A program made the position numbers and the translations under genes. Of a stretch of DNA of 64,000 nucleotides, positions 27,423-34,783 are shown piece by piece. Location: assembly GCF_026967985.1 (NCBI RefSeq), contig NZ_JAPVBJ010000006.1, forward strand, positions 62,001 through 126,000, read 5' to 3'. Each line of letters opens with the position of its first letter. Position 1 is the stretch's first letter. The DNA is from Modestobacter sp. VKM Ac-2984 (GTDB taxonomy: Bacteria; Actinomycetota; Actinomycetes; Mycobacteriales; Geodermatophilaceae). The notes under the pieces are model-generated. The model ran no database searches and was not told where the DNA came from. It saw nothing but the letters and a program-made list of their open reading frames with translations.

Positions 27423-28670
27423 TCAGACCGGCGCGGGCACCGGCTGTTCGTCGGCGTGGGCGATGTGCCGCAGCGAGCGCCAGATGAGCACGACGAACAC
27501 GGCCGACCCGGCGAAGGCGAACCAGAACGGGGCGGTCACGCCCCAGTGCTGGGCGAGCACCCCGCCGATGCCCGAGCCGACCACCAGCCCGCCGTAGACG
27601 CCCACCACGTTGACGCTGCCCACCCGGCCCTGCAGCGCCGCCGGCACCGCCCGCTGCCGGACGGCGACCGACGTCGTCCCCCAGATGAAGGCGTGCGCCC
27701 CGAACACGAAGAAGACCGGCAGGGCGACCCACGGGCTGGAGGTCAGGGCCAGTGCCAGGTGGGTCAGCGTCTCCACGACCAGGCCGATCCGCATCAGGTC
27801 GCCCAGGCTGACCCGGCGGGTGATCCAGCCGTAGGTCAAGCCGCCGACGATGCCCCCGACCGCGCCCACGGTGGTCACCAGCCCGAAGCCGATCTCGCCC
27901 AGCCCGATCCGTTCGGTGGCGTAGAGCACCAGCACCGACCAGGCGGCGCCGAAGGTGACGTTGAAGATGGTGATGGTCAGCACCAGGGTGCGGACGGCGG
28001 CGTGGTGCCGCGCCCAGCGCAGCCCCTCGGCGATGTCGTGCCGCATCGCCGTCCGCCGGCCCGCGACGCGTTCCCGGGCGGGCAGCAGGACCCGGGTGAC
28101 CAACACCGCCCCGAGGGCCACCAGCACCGCCTGCGCGCCCAGCGCCCACGCCGCACCGACGGTGAACAGGGCGGCGCCCAGCGGCGGGCCGGCGAGCTGG
28201 TTCACCGTGATGAACCCGGTCTGCAGCCGCCCGTTGGCGACCGCCAGGTCCTCCCGGGCCACCAGCACCGGCACCAGCGTCTGCGAGCTGTTGTCGGCGA
28301 ACACCTCGGCGGTGGCCAGCAGGAACAGCGCCGCCAGCACCGCGGCGATGGACACCCGGTCGGTGGCCACCGCCAGGGTCAGCACGGTGAGGACGACGGC
28401 GCGGGCGAGGTCGACGGTCAGCACGATCAGCCGCCGGTCCAGCCGGTCGGTCAACGCACCGGCGATCAGGCCGAACAGCAGCGGCGGCAGCCACTGCACG
28501 GTCGCGGCGAGGGCGACCAGGAACGCGTCCCGGGTGAGCGAGGCGACCAGCAGGGGACCGGCGGCCAGCGCGACACCGTCCCCGAGGTTCGTCGTCCAGG
28601 ACGAGGCCAGCAGCCAGCGGAAGCTGGTGCCGAGCCGCGCCGGGACCAGGACCTCACCGATGCGGCTCAC
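27423..28670 (-). CDS. MFS transporter (EntS-like)
   Basis: A 415-residue transporter with about 12 transmembrane helices of the MFS_3 (EntS/MacB-type exporter) group. Conserved features include the loop GALTDRLDRR between helices 2 and 3. It starts at GTG 28670. TAAGGT lies about ten bases upstream on the minus strand, so the transcript may be leaderless. The cargo cannot be predicted, and there is no iron box here despite the EntS resemblance. Confidence 0.85.
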   Translation of the reverse strand: MSRIGEVLVPARLGTSFRWLLASSWTTNLGDGVALAAGPLLVASLTRDAFLVALAATVQWLPPLLFGLIAGALTDRLDRRLIVLTVDLARAVVLTVLTLAVATDRVSIAAVLAALFLLATAEVFADNSSQTLVPVLVAREDLAVANGRLQTGFITVNQLAGPPLGAALFTVGAAWALGAQAVLVALGAVLVTRVLLPARERVAGRRTAMRHDIAEGLRWARHHAAVRTLVLTITIFNVTFGAAWSVLVLYATERIGLGEIGFGLVTTVGAVGGIVGGLTYGWITRRVSLGDLMRIGLVVETLTHLALALTSSPWVALPVFFVFGAHAFIWGTTSVAVRQRAVPAALQGRVGSVNVVGVYGGLVVGSGIGGVLAQHWGVTAPFWFAFAGSAVFVVLIWRSLRHIAHADEQPVPAPV

Positions 28671-28706
28671 GAGGGTCAGACCTTAGCCGGGCTCAAGGAC
28701 GGACGA

Positions 28707-28729
28707 GTCCGCCTTCGCCGAGGGCGGAC
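28707..28729 (-). terminator. hairpin downstream of the FUSC-family gene
   Basis: GTCCGCC (28707-28713) pairs with GGCGGAC (28723-28729) around a nine-base loop, 32 bases past the minus-strand stop at 28761. The stem is modest. Confidence 0.5.
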
Positions 28730-28760
28730 GTGACAGGGATGGCCATCTCTGCCGGAAGGG

Positions 28761-29852
28761 TCAGGCGGGGGCGGGGAAGCGGACGTGCGCATCGAGCGTC
28801 TGCAGCGACCGGTGCATCCCGACGGTGACCGCGCCGAGGGCGAAGAACCCCTCGTCGTCGGCGATCTCGGAGCTGCGCAGCAGCGCGGTCAGCCGGTTCG
28901 ACGCCGACACCGCGGTGGCGATGGCGGCGTCCCGGTCGTCGGGCTGGTCCTCGGCGTCGTGGAACGGGAGCCGCACCACGCCGGCCAGGCCGTCCAGCGC
29001 GTCGGCGAGGACCCAGCCGGTGCCGTCGTCCACCCGGTCCAGCCCGCGCCGGTGCGGCTGGAACTCCACGACGAGCGTGGTGAGGTCGTCGACCAGGACG
29101 GCGACGCGGTCGAGCGCGCGGGACTGCGCCCGGATGCTGCCGGCGGTGCCCTGCCACCGGTTCGCCCGCGGGTTCGCCCGCCTGGCCCGCTCGACCTGCG
29201 TCTCGGCCCGGCGCATCTGGTCCAGGGCGGTGTCCAGCGCCTCGCCCTGCTCCTCCCACTCGTGCGGGGCCGGGAGCTGCCCGTCGCGCAGCGCCACGGC
29301 GATCGTCTCCAGGTGGGCGGCCAGCGTCTCCCGGGTCCGGGCGATCCGTTCGACGGCGGTGGTCAGCTGCAGCGGCGGGAACAGCGCCGTCGTCACCAGG
29401 ACGCCGATCGCGGCGCCCAGCAGGGTGAGACCGGCGTAGCGGAGGGCGTACTCGGCCGGGTCCGACGTCCCGACCGTCAGCATCAGGACGGCGGCGAAGC
29501 TGACCCAGCTGGCCTGTTCGCGGAACAGCGACCGCCACTGCTCGACCACGACGGCCAGGGCGACGATCAGCGCGATGGTCAGCGCGTTCGGCACCGCCCG
29601 GGTGACCTCGTAGACGACGACGGCGAGGGCGAAGCCCACCAGGATGGCGGCGAGGCTGCGCCACGCCGCCGAGGCGGAGTCGGCGATCGTCGGGCTGACC
29701 GCGATGACCGCACCCAGCGGCGCGTAGTAGGCGTAGTCCGACAGCATCGGTGGCAGCAGCAACGCCACCTGCCAGGACAGCCCGGCCGCCAGCGCCGCCC
29801 GGACCATCCGCTGCACCCAGGGCTGCTGTAGTCGCCCGATCACCCAACCCAC
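28761..29852 (-). CDS. FUSC-family membrane protein
   Basis: 363 residues. Six hydrophobic helices fill roughly residues 20-165, followed by a long helical cytoplasmic domain rich in Arg, Glu and Ala. This is half of the aromatic-acid exporter (FUSC/YccS-like) plan, a single membrane block plus soluble domain. The specific substrate is unknown. It starts at ATG 29852. Confidence 0.78.
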   Translation of the reverse strand: MGWVIGRLQQPWVQRMVRAALAAGLSWQVALLLPPMLSDYAYYAPLGAVIAVSPTIADSASAAWRSLAAILVGFALAVVVYEVTRAVPNALTIALIVALAVVVEQWRSLFREQASWVSFAAVLMLTVGTSDPAEYALRYAGLTLLGAAIGVLVTTALFPPLQLTTAVERIARTRETLAAHLETIAVALRDGQLPAPHEWEEQGEALDTALDQMRRAETQVERARRANPRANRWQGTAGSIRAQSRALDRVAVLVDDLTTLVVEFQPHRRGLDRVDDGTGWVLADALDGLAGVVRLPFHDAEDQPDDRDAAIATAVSASNRLTALLRSSEIADDEGFFALGAVTVGMHRSLQTLDAHVRFPAPA

Positions 29853-29914
29853 CCGACCAGGATGCGGCCCACCGTCCGGCCGACGGCGCTGGGGGGACGT
29901 GACGTCCCTCGCCC

Positions 29915-29966
29915 GAGGGGCTGCCCCTCACCCGAGGGGCCAAGATCGCGATTTTGGCCCCTCGGG
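29915..29966 (-). terminator. double hairpin terminator of the TipA-like regulator
   Basis: A strong hairpin has arms CCCGAGGGGCCAA (29931-29943) and its exact complement (29954-29966), and its loop ATCGCGAT is itself palindromic. A second small hairpin GAGGGG-CTG-CCCCTC (29915-29929) follows in the minus-strand direction. Both lie just past the minus-strand stop at 29972. Confidence 0.75.
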
Positions 29967-29971
29967 GGAGG

Positions 29972-30730
29972 TCAGCTCTGGCGGGCGGCGTTGGCCTGGA
30001 CGGCGGTGCTCACGTACTGCGCCAGACCGGGCGCGACCCGCTCGTAGTGGGCGGTGAACCGCTCGTCCTCGACGTACATCCGGCCGAGCCCGGCATGCAC
30101 CTCCGGCGAGCAGTCGTAGAAGTGCCGGCTGATCTGCTGCCGGTGCTCCTCGGCCAGGTCCTGCGCTGCGGTCGAGTCGGCCGGCACGCCGGCGGCCAGC
30201 GCCGCGGCGAACCGGCGCTCGACGTCGTCGGACTCGGCCTTGACCCGCTGCCAGTCCTCCTTGCTCATCGCCGCGGTGCGCCGTTGCGATTGCGCCCACG
30301 CCTCGGTGTCGCCCCACCTCTCCTCGGCCTCGGCGGCGTACTCCTCCGGGAGCCAGTCGCCGAACACCTCGAACCGTTCCTCCGGGGTCAGGGAGATCCC
30401 CATCTGCCGTGCCTCCATCTCCTTCTCCACGGCCGCGACCATCGCCTGGGTGCGCTCGAGCCGATCCCGCAGCAGCCGGTGCTGCCGGCGCAGGTGCACC
30501 GCGGGGTCGGCCTCGGGGTCGTCCAGCAGGGTCGCGACCTCGTCGAGGGGGAACCCGAGCTCGCGGTACAGCAGCACCTGCTGCAGCCGGTCCAGGTCGC
30601 GCGCGTCGTAGCTGCGGTGGCCCGCCGACGTCCGCTCGCTCGGCCGGACCAGCCCGATCCGGTCGTAGTGGTGCAGCGTGCGCACCGTGACCCCGGCCAG
30701 CCGGGCCAGCTCACCCACCGTCCAGCTCAT
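29972..30730 (-). CDS. MerR-family regulator with TipAS effector domain
   Basis: 252 residues: an N-terminal MerR helix-turn-helix (MSWTVGELARLAGVTVRTLHHYDRIGLVRPSER), a coiled-coil linker, and a C-terminal TipAS-like domain (FGDWLPEEYAAEAEERWGDTEAW through the conserved HFYDCSPEVHAGLGRMYVEDERF). TipA-like proteins bind thiopeptides or other small ligands covalently or tightly and activate efflux or resistance genes. ATG 30730 has GAGGAGGGG upstream. A 17-base palindrome 38-54 bases before the start is its probable autoregulatory site. Confidence 0.9.
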   Translation of the reverse strand: MSWTVGELARLAGVTVRTLHHYDRIGLVRPSERTSAGHRSYDARDLDRLQQVLLYRELGFPLDEVATLLDDPEADPAVHLRRQHRLLRDRLERTQAMVAAVEKEMEARQMGISLTPEERFEVFGDWLPEEYAAEAEERWGDTEAWAQSQRRTAAMSKEDWQRVKAESDDVERRFAAALAAGVPADSTAAQDLAEEHRQQISRHFYDCSPEVHAGLGRMYVEDERFTAHYERVAPGLAQYVSTAVQANAARQS

Positions 30731-30767
30731 CGCCCCTCCTCTCTCGTTGACAGAGACGACGCAACAG

Positions 30768-30784
30768 CCTGACGTCGCGTCAGG
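30768..30784. promoter_or_regulatory. TipA-type operator palindrome
   Basis: CCTGACGTCGCGTCAGG has perfect seven-base arms (CCTGACG/CGTCAGG). It lies between the divergent TipA-like gene and the haloalkane dehalogenase. On the minus strand TTGCAC directly precedes it, giving a MerR-like arrangement with the operator inside the promoter spacer. It resembles the tipA operator as I remember it. Confidence 0.65.
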
Positions 30785-30867
30785 TGCAACCCCCCCCCAA
30801 CCACCGAAATGGCCATTGTGGTGGCGCACGCGGTTCAGTCGGCGGAGTGACGGGGACACCCCAGGGC

Positions 30868-31767
30868 ATGGCCGACGACGTCCGCACGCCCGTGTCCGCC
30901 GACGACCCGTTCCCCCGCTCCCGGGTGCAGGTCGCTGACCAGGAGATGGCCTACGTCGACGTGGGGGAGGGCGACCCGATCGTCTTCCTGCACGGCAACC
31001 CGACGTCGTCCTACCTGTGGCGCAACGTCATCCCGCACGTGCGGCACCTGGGCCGCTGCCTGGCTCCCGACCTGGTCGGCATGGGGGAGTCGAGCAAGCT
31101 GGCCGACCCCGGGCCGGGCAGCTACTCCTTCGACCGGCACGCACAGTTCCTGGCCGAGTTCCTGAGCACCGTCGGCGCCACCGAGCGGGTCACCCTGGTG
31201 CTGCACGACTGGGGCTCCGGGCTGGGCTTCGACTGGGCCGCGCAGCACCCCGACGCCGTGCGCGGCATCGCCTTCATGGAGGCGATCGTCACCCCGATGC
31301 TCTGGGCGGACTGGCCGCGGGCGGCGAAGCCGGTGTTCCAGGCGATGCGTGGGCCGGACGGCGAGCGGAAGGTGCTCGACCAGAACGTGTTCGTGGAGAA
31401 GATCCTCGCCGCCGAGGTGCACCGCGGGCTGTCCGCGGAGGCGCACGACCGGTACCGGGCGCCGTTCCGGGAGCGCGCCGACCGCTGGCCGACGCTGGAG
31501 TGGCCGCGGCAGCTCCCGATCGAGCACGCGCCGCCGGGCGTGCACGACGTCGTCGACCGCTACGGCCAGTGGCTGGCGCACAGCGACGTGCCCAAGCTGT
31601 TCGTCAACGTCGAGCCGGGGTCGATCCTGGTCGGCCGCCAGCGCGAGAAGGTCCGGCGGTGGCCGGCGCTGACCGAGGTCACCGTGCCGGGTGGACACTT
31701 CGTGCCCGAGGACTCACCGGAGGAGATCGGCCGCGCGCTGGCGGAGTGGATCCCGACCCTGCGCTGA
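30868..31767 (+). CDS. haloalkane dehalogenase
   Basis: 299 residues of the alpha/beta-hydrolase fold, subfamily HLD-II (DhaA/LinB-like). It shows HGNPTSSYLW with the halide-binding Asn, the nucleophile Asp in VLHDWGSG with the following Trp, the acid Glu in FMEAIV, and the base His in GGHFVPEDSP. It should hydrolyse haloalkanes to alcohol and halide. ATG 30868 is chosen by family start. The open frame runs in frame back to 30784. It is divergent from the TipA-like regulator across the palindrome and a C9 tract, and may be controlled by it. Confidence 0.9.
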   Translation: MADDVRTPVSADDPFPRSRVQVADQEMAYVDVGEGDPIVFLHGNPTSSYLWRNVIPHVRHLGRCLAPDLVGMGESSKLADPGPGSYSFDRHAQFLAEFLSTVGATERVTLVLHDWGSGLGFDWAAQHPDAVRGIAFMEAIVTPMLWADWPRAAKPVFQAMRGPDGERKVLDQNVFVEKILAAEVHRGLSAEAHDRYRAPFRERADRWPTLEWPRQLPIEHAPPGVHDVVDRYGQWLAHSDVPKLFVNVEPGSILVGRQREKVRRWPALTEVTVPGGHFVPEDSPEEIGRALAEWIPTLR

Positions 31768-31776
31768 CCGGGCCGT

Positions 31777-32364
31777 TCAGTCGTCCTGGCCGGTGCCCTG
31801 GTGGCCGTGCTGGATCGAGGTCATCGCCTCGTTGGCCGAGGCCACCAGCGACTCCGGCGTCGAGGCCCGGCCGGAGAGCGCCACGCCGACGCTGAGCCGC
31901 ACGTGGTGCTCGACACCGGGTCGTGGCCGCAGCGGCGTGTCGAACGCGGCCGCGATGCGCAGCGCGATGCCCTGCGCGTCGTCGGCGGTCTGGAGGCCGG
32001 GGCACAGCAGCACGAAGGTCTGGGCGCTGATCCGGGCGACGACGTCCCCCTGCCGCACGGCGCCGACCAGCCGGCCGGCCGCCTCGGCGCGGGCGGCGTC
32101 GGCGACGGCGGAGCCGTGGGCGTCCTCCAGGACGGCCATGCCGTCGAGGTCGCAGGAGAGGACGGCGAGCCGGCCGGTGGTCGGGCCGGCGGCGGCCAGG
32201 GCGAGCTCCAGCCGGTCGATCAGCAGGCTGCGCACCGGCAGGCCGGTGAGCGGGTCGGCCACGGTCCGCTGCCGCAGCCGCTGCGCGAACTGACGCTGGG
32301 CGGCGACGACCGCCGCCGTCTGCACCAGCACGTCCTGCGACTCCTCGAGCCTGATCGCCTGCAT
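31777..32364 (-). CDS. degenerate GGDEF-domain protein with intact I-site
   Basis: 195 residues. A short helical lead (LVQTAAVVAAQRQFAQRLRQRT) is followed by a GGDEF fold: ADPLTGLPVRSLLIDRLELA and VLSCDLDGMAVLEDAHGSAVAD. The active-site GGDEF loop reads SAQTF, so cyclase activity should be lost. The inhibitory-site RxxD (RQGD) remains eight residues before it, in VRQGDVVARISAQTF. I infer a c-di-GMP-binding effector or regulator rather than an enzyme. The start ATG 32364 begins MQAIRLEESQDV. Confidence 0.8.
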   Translation of the reverse strand: MQAIRLEESQDVLVQTAAVVAAQRQFAQRLRQRTVADPLTGLPVRSLLIDRLELALAAAGPTTGRLAVLSCDLDGMAVLEDAHGSAVADAARAEAAGRLVGAVRQGDVVARISAQTFVLLCPGLQTADDAQGIALRIAAAFDTPLRPRPGVEHHVRLSVGVALSGRASTPESLVASANEAMTSIQHGHQGTGQDD

Positions 32365-32507
32365 GACCTCTCCCTTTTTCGCTCCGGCCGAGCGCCGGCC
32401 GTGCAGGGGGAGTCGACGGGTTCCCGCCCGTGCTTGACCGTCCCGGCCGGGGTCTGCCCCCTCCGAGTACCGCCGGGAGGTGCGCCCGACCCTCCTACGC
32501 TGCAGGG

Positions 32508-32726
32508 ATGGGTGAGGTCGTGCTGCTCGTGGTCATCGGGATGCTGCTGCTCGCGCTCGTCGGACTGGGGGTCCGAGCCGGGCGTGCCTCCCGCGGTGGG
32601 GACGCGGCCGGGCGGAACGGCAACGACCCGGCGCGCCCCGACGACCCCGCTGCCCCGGACGCCCGCGGCGCCGTCAACCGCAGCAGCTGGATGCTCGGCG
32701 GCGGTGGGGGAGGAGGCGGCGGCTGA
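32508..32726 (+). CDS. small single-helix membrane protein with Gly-rich tail
   Basis: 72 residues: one hydrophobic helix (residues 3-21), an Arg/Gly/Asp/Pro-rich stretch, the segment AVNRSSWMLGG and a terminal run of nine Gly. TACGCT at 32496-32501 lies seven bases before the ATG, as in leaderless actinobacterial genes. The family is unknown to me. The stop falls inside a terminator hairpin shared with the convergent gene. Confidence 0.55.
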   Translation: MGEVVLLVVIGMLLLALVGLGVRAGRASRGGDAAGRNGNDPARPDDPAAPDARGAVNRSSWMLGGGGGGGGG

Positions 32727-32748
32727 CCGGCGGGGCTCAGCCGGTCAG
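32723..32748. terminator. hairpin overlapping two convergent stop codons
   Basis: CTGACCGGC (32723-32731) and GCCGGTCAG (32740-32748) form a perfect nine-base stem with an eight-base loop. The plus-strand stop (32724-32726) is in one arm and the minus-strand stop (32737-32739) is in the loop. Confidence 0.65.
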
Positions 32749-33336
32749 GGTGCGGACGGTCTCCACCACCGCGATGACGGCGAAGAGCAGGAACAGGCCG
32801 GCGGCGACCCGGTGCAGCAACGCCACCGGGAGACGGTCGGCGAGCTTGCGGCCCAGGAACGCGGCCAGCCCGGAGATCACCAGCAGCGCCGCCCACGCCC
32901 CGACGAAGACCGACAGCGGCTCCTCGTAGCGGGCCGCCAGCCCGGCGGTGGCCAGCTGGGAGAGGTCCCCCCACTCGGCGGCGAACAGCACGCCGAAGGA
33001 GATCGCTGCCGCCCGCACGAACGAGGTCTGCTCCCGTGCCTGGACGGTGGCCTCGTCCTCGTCGCCGCCCTTGCGGGACTCCCGCCACAGCAGCACCGCG
33101 CCGGTCAGGAACAGCACGGCGACCACGGCGCTGACCACCGCCTCGGGCAGCAGCGAGAGCAGGCTGCCGGCGGTCACCGCGATCGCGACCTGCAGGCCGA
33201 AGGCCAGGCCGACGCCGACGAAGACCGGCAGCGGCGGGAAGCGGGTGGCCAGCACCAGCGTGGCGAACAGCGTCTTGTCGGGGAGCTCGACGGGGAGGAT
33301 CAGCACGAAGGCAGCCAGGACGACGGACAGGACCAC
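32737..33336 (-). CDS. UPF0016/GDT1-family transporter, probable Mn2+ exporter
   Basis: About 199 residues with six transmembrane helices in two halves. The family motif ExGD[KR][ST] appears as ELPDKT in the first half and EWGDLS in the second. A charged loop GGDEDEATVQARE separates them. Bacterial members (MneA/MnX-like) export manganese. The GTG start 33336 is preceded by AGAGAGAA. The Mn2+ riboswitch directly upstream strongly supports manganese as substrate. Confidence 0.88.
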   Translation of the reverse strand: MVLSVVLAAFVLILPVELPDKTLFATLVLATRFPPLPVFVGVGLAFGLQVAIAVTAGSLLSLLPEAVVSAVVAVLFLTGAVLLWRESRKGGDEDEATVQAREQTSFVRAAAISFGVLFAAEWGDLSQLATAGLAARYEEPLSVFVGAWAALLVISGLAAFLGRKLADRLPVALLHRVAAGLFLLFAVIAVVETVRTLTG

Positions 33337-33418
33337 GAGTTCTCTCTCTGCTCGCGCCGACCGGCGGGGCTGAGGGGCGCCTCCGTCCGGCAGCGCACCG
33401 ATGGGTGGACTGCGGGCG

Positions 33419-33512
33419 GAAGGTCTCGCCCACCCGCGGCGACGCGGGCCCGCTGACCGGGCGCGCGAACGCGCCAGCATGTCGACCAGCGGTCGGGGGG
33501 CTACTCCCCTTC
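33419..33512 (-). ncRNA. Mn2+ (yybP-ykoY) riboswitch aptamer
   Basis: On the minus strand GAAGGGGAGTAGC starts the aptamer and GGGCGAGACCTTC ends it, so GAAGG and CCTTC form the closing helix. This is the layout of the crystallised Lactococcus element (AAAGGGGAGUAGC ... GCAAGACCUUU). Between them are stem-loops around CGACCGCTGGTCG and GGCGCGTTCGCGCGCC. An 82-base segment (33337-33418), including GCCGGACGGAGGCGCC, then leads to the UPF0016 start and may be the expression platform. The UAG of GGGGAGUAG is also the larC stop codon. Confidence 0.88.
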
Positions 33513-34703
33513 TCGGTCCAGGAGCGTAGCCGACGTCCCCGGGTGGGCCCGGTGCGCGGCTGCGGTCGCCGCTCGCAGCACCTCCTTGGCCGGCAGCCCG
33601 AGCGAGCGGGCCAGGGCGGCCACGTCCTCGAACTCCACGCTCACGTTCACCACCCGGCCGTCGAGGCGCGCGACCTTCACGCCCACCGAGCCGCCGAGGA
33701 CCGCGACGCGGTGCTCGGTCCGCTGCAGCGCGACCTTCTGCACCGGCTGCGCCCGCAGCCCGATGGTCGAGGTCGAGGCCACGACGACGTCCTGCACCGC
33801 CGCGCGCGCCGCGGGCGGGCACAGCACCGACAACGTGTGCGCCGGGCGGCCCTTCTTCATCAGGATCGGGGTGAGCCAGGCGTCCGAGGCGCCGGCGGCC
33901 AGCAGGTCGGCGAGCACCCCGGGCCACAGCCGGGGGTCCAGGTCGTCGACGTTGGTCTCCAGCAGCAGGCCGGTGGCCGGCTCGTCCACCGGCTCGCCGA
34001 GCACCAGGCGCACCAGGTTGGGCAGCTGCTCCGGGTCCCGGCCGCCGGCGCCCGAGCCGACCCGGGCCACCCGCATCGGCGGCAGCGTCGTCCACTCCTG
34101 GACGTGCGCCGCCACCAGCGCCGCGCCCGTCGGGGTGCACGTCTCGGCCGGCACCGGCCCGGCGACCACCGGCACCCCGCGCAGCAGCTCCAGGACGGCG
34201 GGACCGGGCACCGGCACCACGCCGTGCGCGCCGCGGGCCGAGCCGCTGCCGAGTGCGACCGGGGAGGCGCTGAGCCGGTCGAGCCCGAGGTGGGCGAACC
34301 CGGCCACCACACCGACGACGTCGGCCAGCGCGTCCAGCGCGCCGACCTCGTGGAAGTGCACCTCGTCGGCGGGCACCCGGTGCACCCGGCCCTCGGCGAC
34401 CGCCAGCCGCTCGAAGACGGCTCGGGCACCGTCGCGGACCGCGGGGGGCAGGGCGGCGTCGGCCAGGATCGACCGGACGTCGGTCCAGGTGCGGTGGACG
34501 TCGCTGGGCGGGGCGTGCACGTGCACCCGGGTGGCGCCCAGCCCGTGCCGGGTCGTCGGCTCGGCGGTCAGCGTGACCGGCTCGACCGGCAGCGCGGCGA
34601 CGGCCCCCGCCAGCACCTCCAGCGGCACCCCGACGTCGACGAGCGCGCCGAGCAGCATGTCCCCACTCGCCCCCGCGGAGAGGTCCAGCCACCCGATGGT
34701 CAC
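33501..34703 (-). CDS. larC: nickel pincer cofactor biosynthesis protein LarC
   Basis: 400 residues, full length. It inserts nickel into the pyridinium-dithiocarboxylate mononucleotide to finish the nickel pincer cofactor used by lactate racemase-like enzymes. Typical LarC features are the start IGWLDLSAGASGDMLLGAL, DEVHFHEVGALDALADVVG, TPTGAALV and LLETNVDDLDPRLWPGVL. LarC is sometimes split by a programmed frameshift, but here it is one frame. It starts at GTG 34703 and its stop lies within the Mn2+ aptamer. larB (as a fusion) is immediately upstream. larA and larE are not in the window. Confidence 0.92.
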   Translation of the reverse strand: MTIGWLDLSAGASGDMLLGALVDVGVPLEVLAGAVAALPVEPVTLTAEPTTRHGLGATRVHVHAPPSDVHRTWTDVRSILADAALPPAVRDGARAVFERLAVAEGRVHRVPADEVHFHEVGALDALADVVGVVAGFAHLGLDRLSASPVALGSGSARGAHGVVPVPGPAVLELLRGVPVVAGPVPAETCTPTGAALVAAHVQEWTTLPPMRVARVGSGAGGRDPEQLPNLVRLVLGEPVDEPATGLLLETNVDDLDPRLWPGVLADLLAAGASDAWLTPILMKKGRPAHTLSVLCPPAARAAVQDVVVASTSTIGLRAQPVQKVALQRTEHRVAVLGGSVGVKVARLDGRVVNVSVEFEDVAALARSLGLPAKEVLRAATAAAHRAHPGTSATLLDREGE

Positions 34704-34705
34704 GC

Positions 34706-34738
34706 GCCGATCATGACGTGACGGAGTCGATCATCGGC
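34706..34738. repeat. imperfect inverted repeat between larB and larC
   Basis: GCCGATCATGAC (34706-34717) and GTCGATCATCGGC (34726-34738) form an imperfect hairpin. A third related unit, GCCGATGATCAAC (34776-34788), covers the larB stop. This may be an attenuator or a REP-like intergenic element. I cannot count genomic copies from here. Confidence 0.5.
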
Positions 34739-34783
34739 AGGTGGTCGCCCGACACGCCGCGCAGGGCAGCCGGACGCCGATGA

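Noticed and set aside
27423-28670. MFS transporter as an iron-regulated siderophore exporter
   Set aside because: It resembles EntS but has no IdeR box upstream and no siderophore genes next to it.
33501-34703. Programmed frameshift in larC
   Set aside because: LarC is split by a frameshift in some lactobacilli, but here one frame encodes the full 400 residues.
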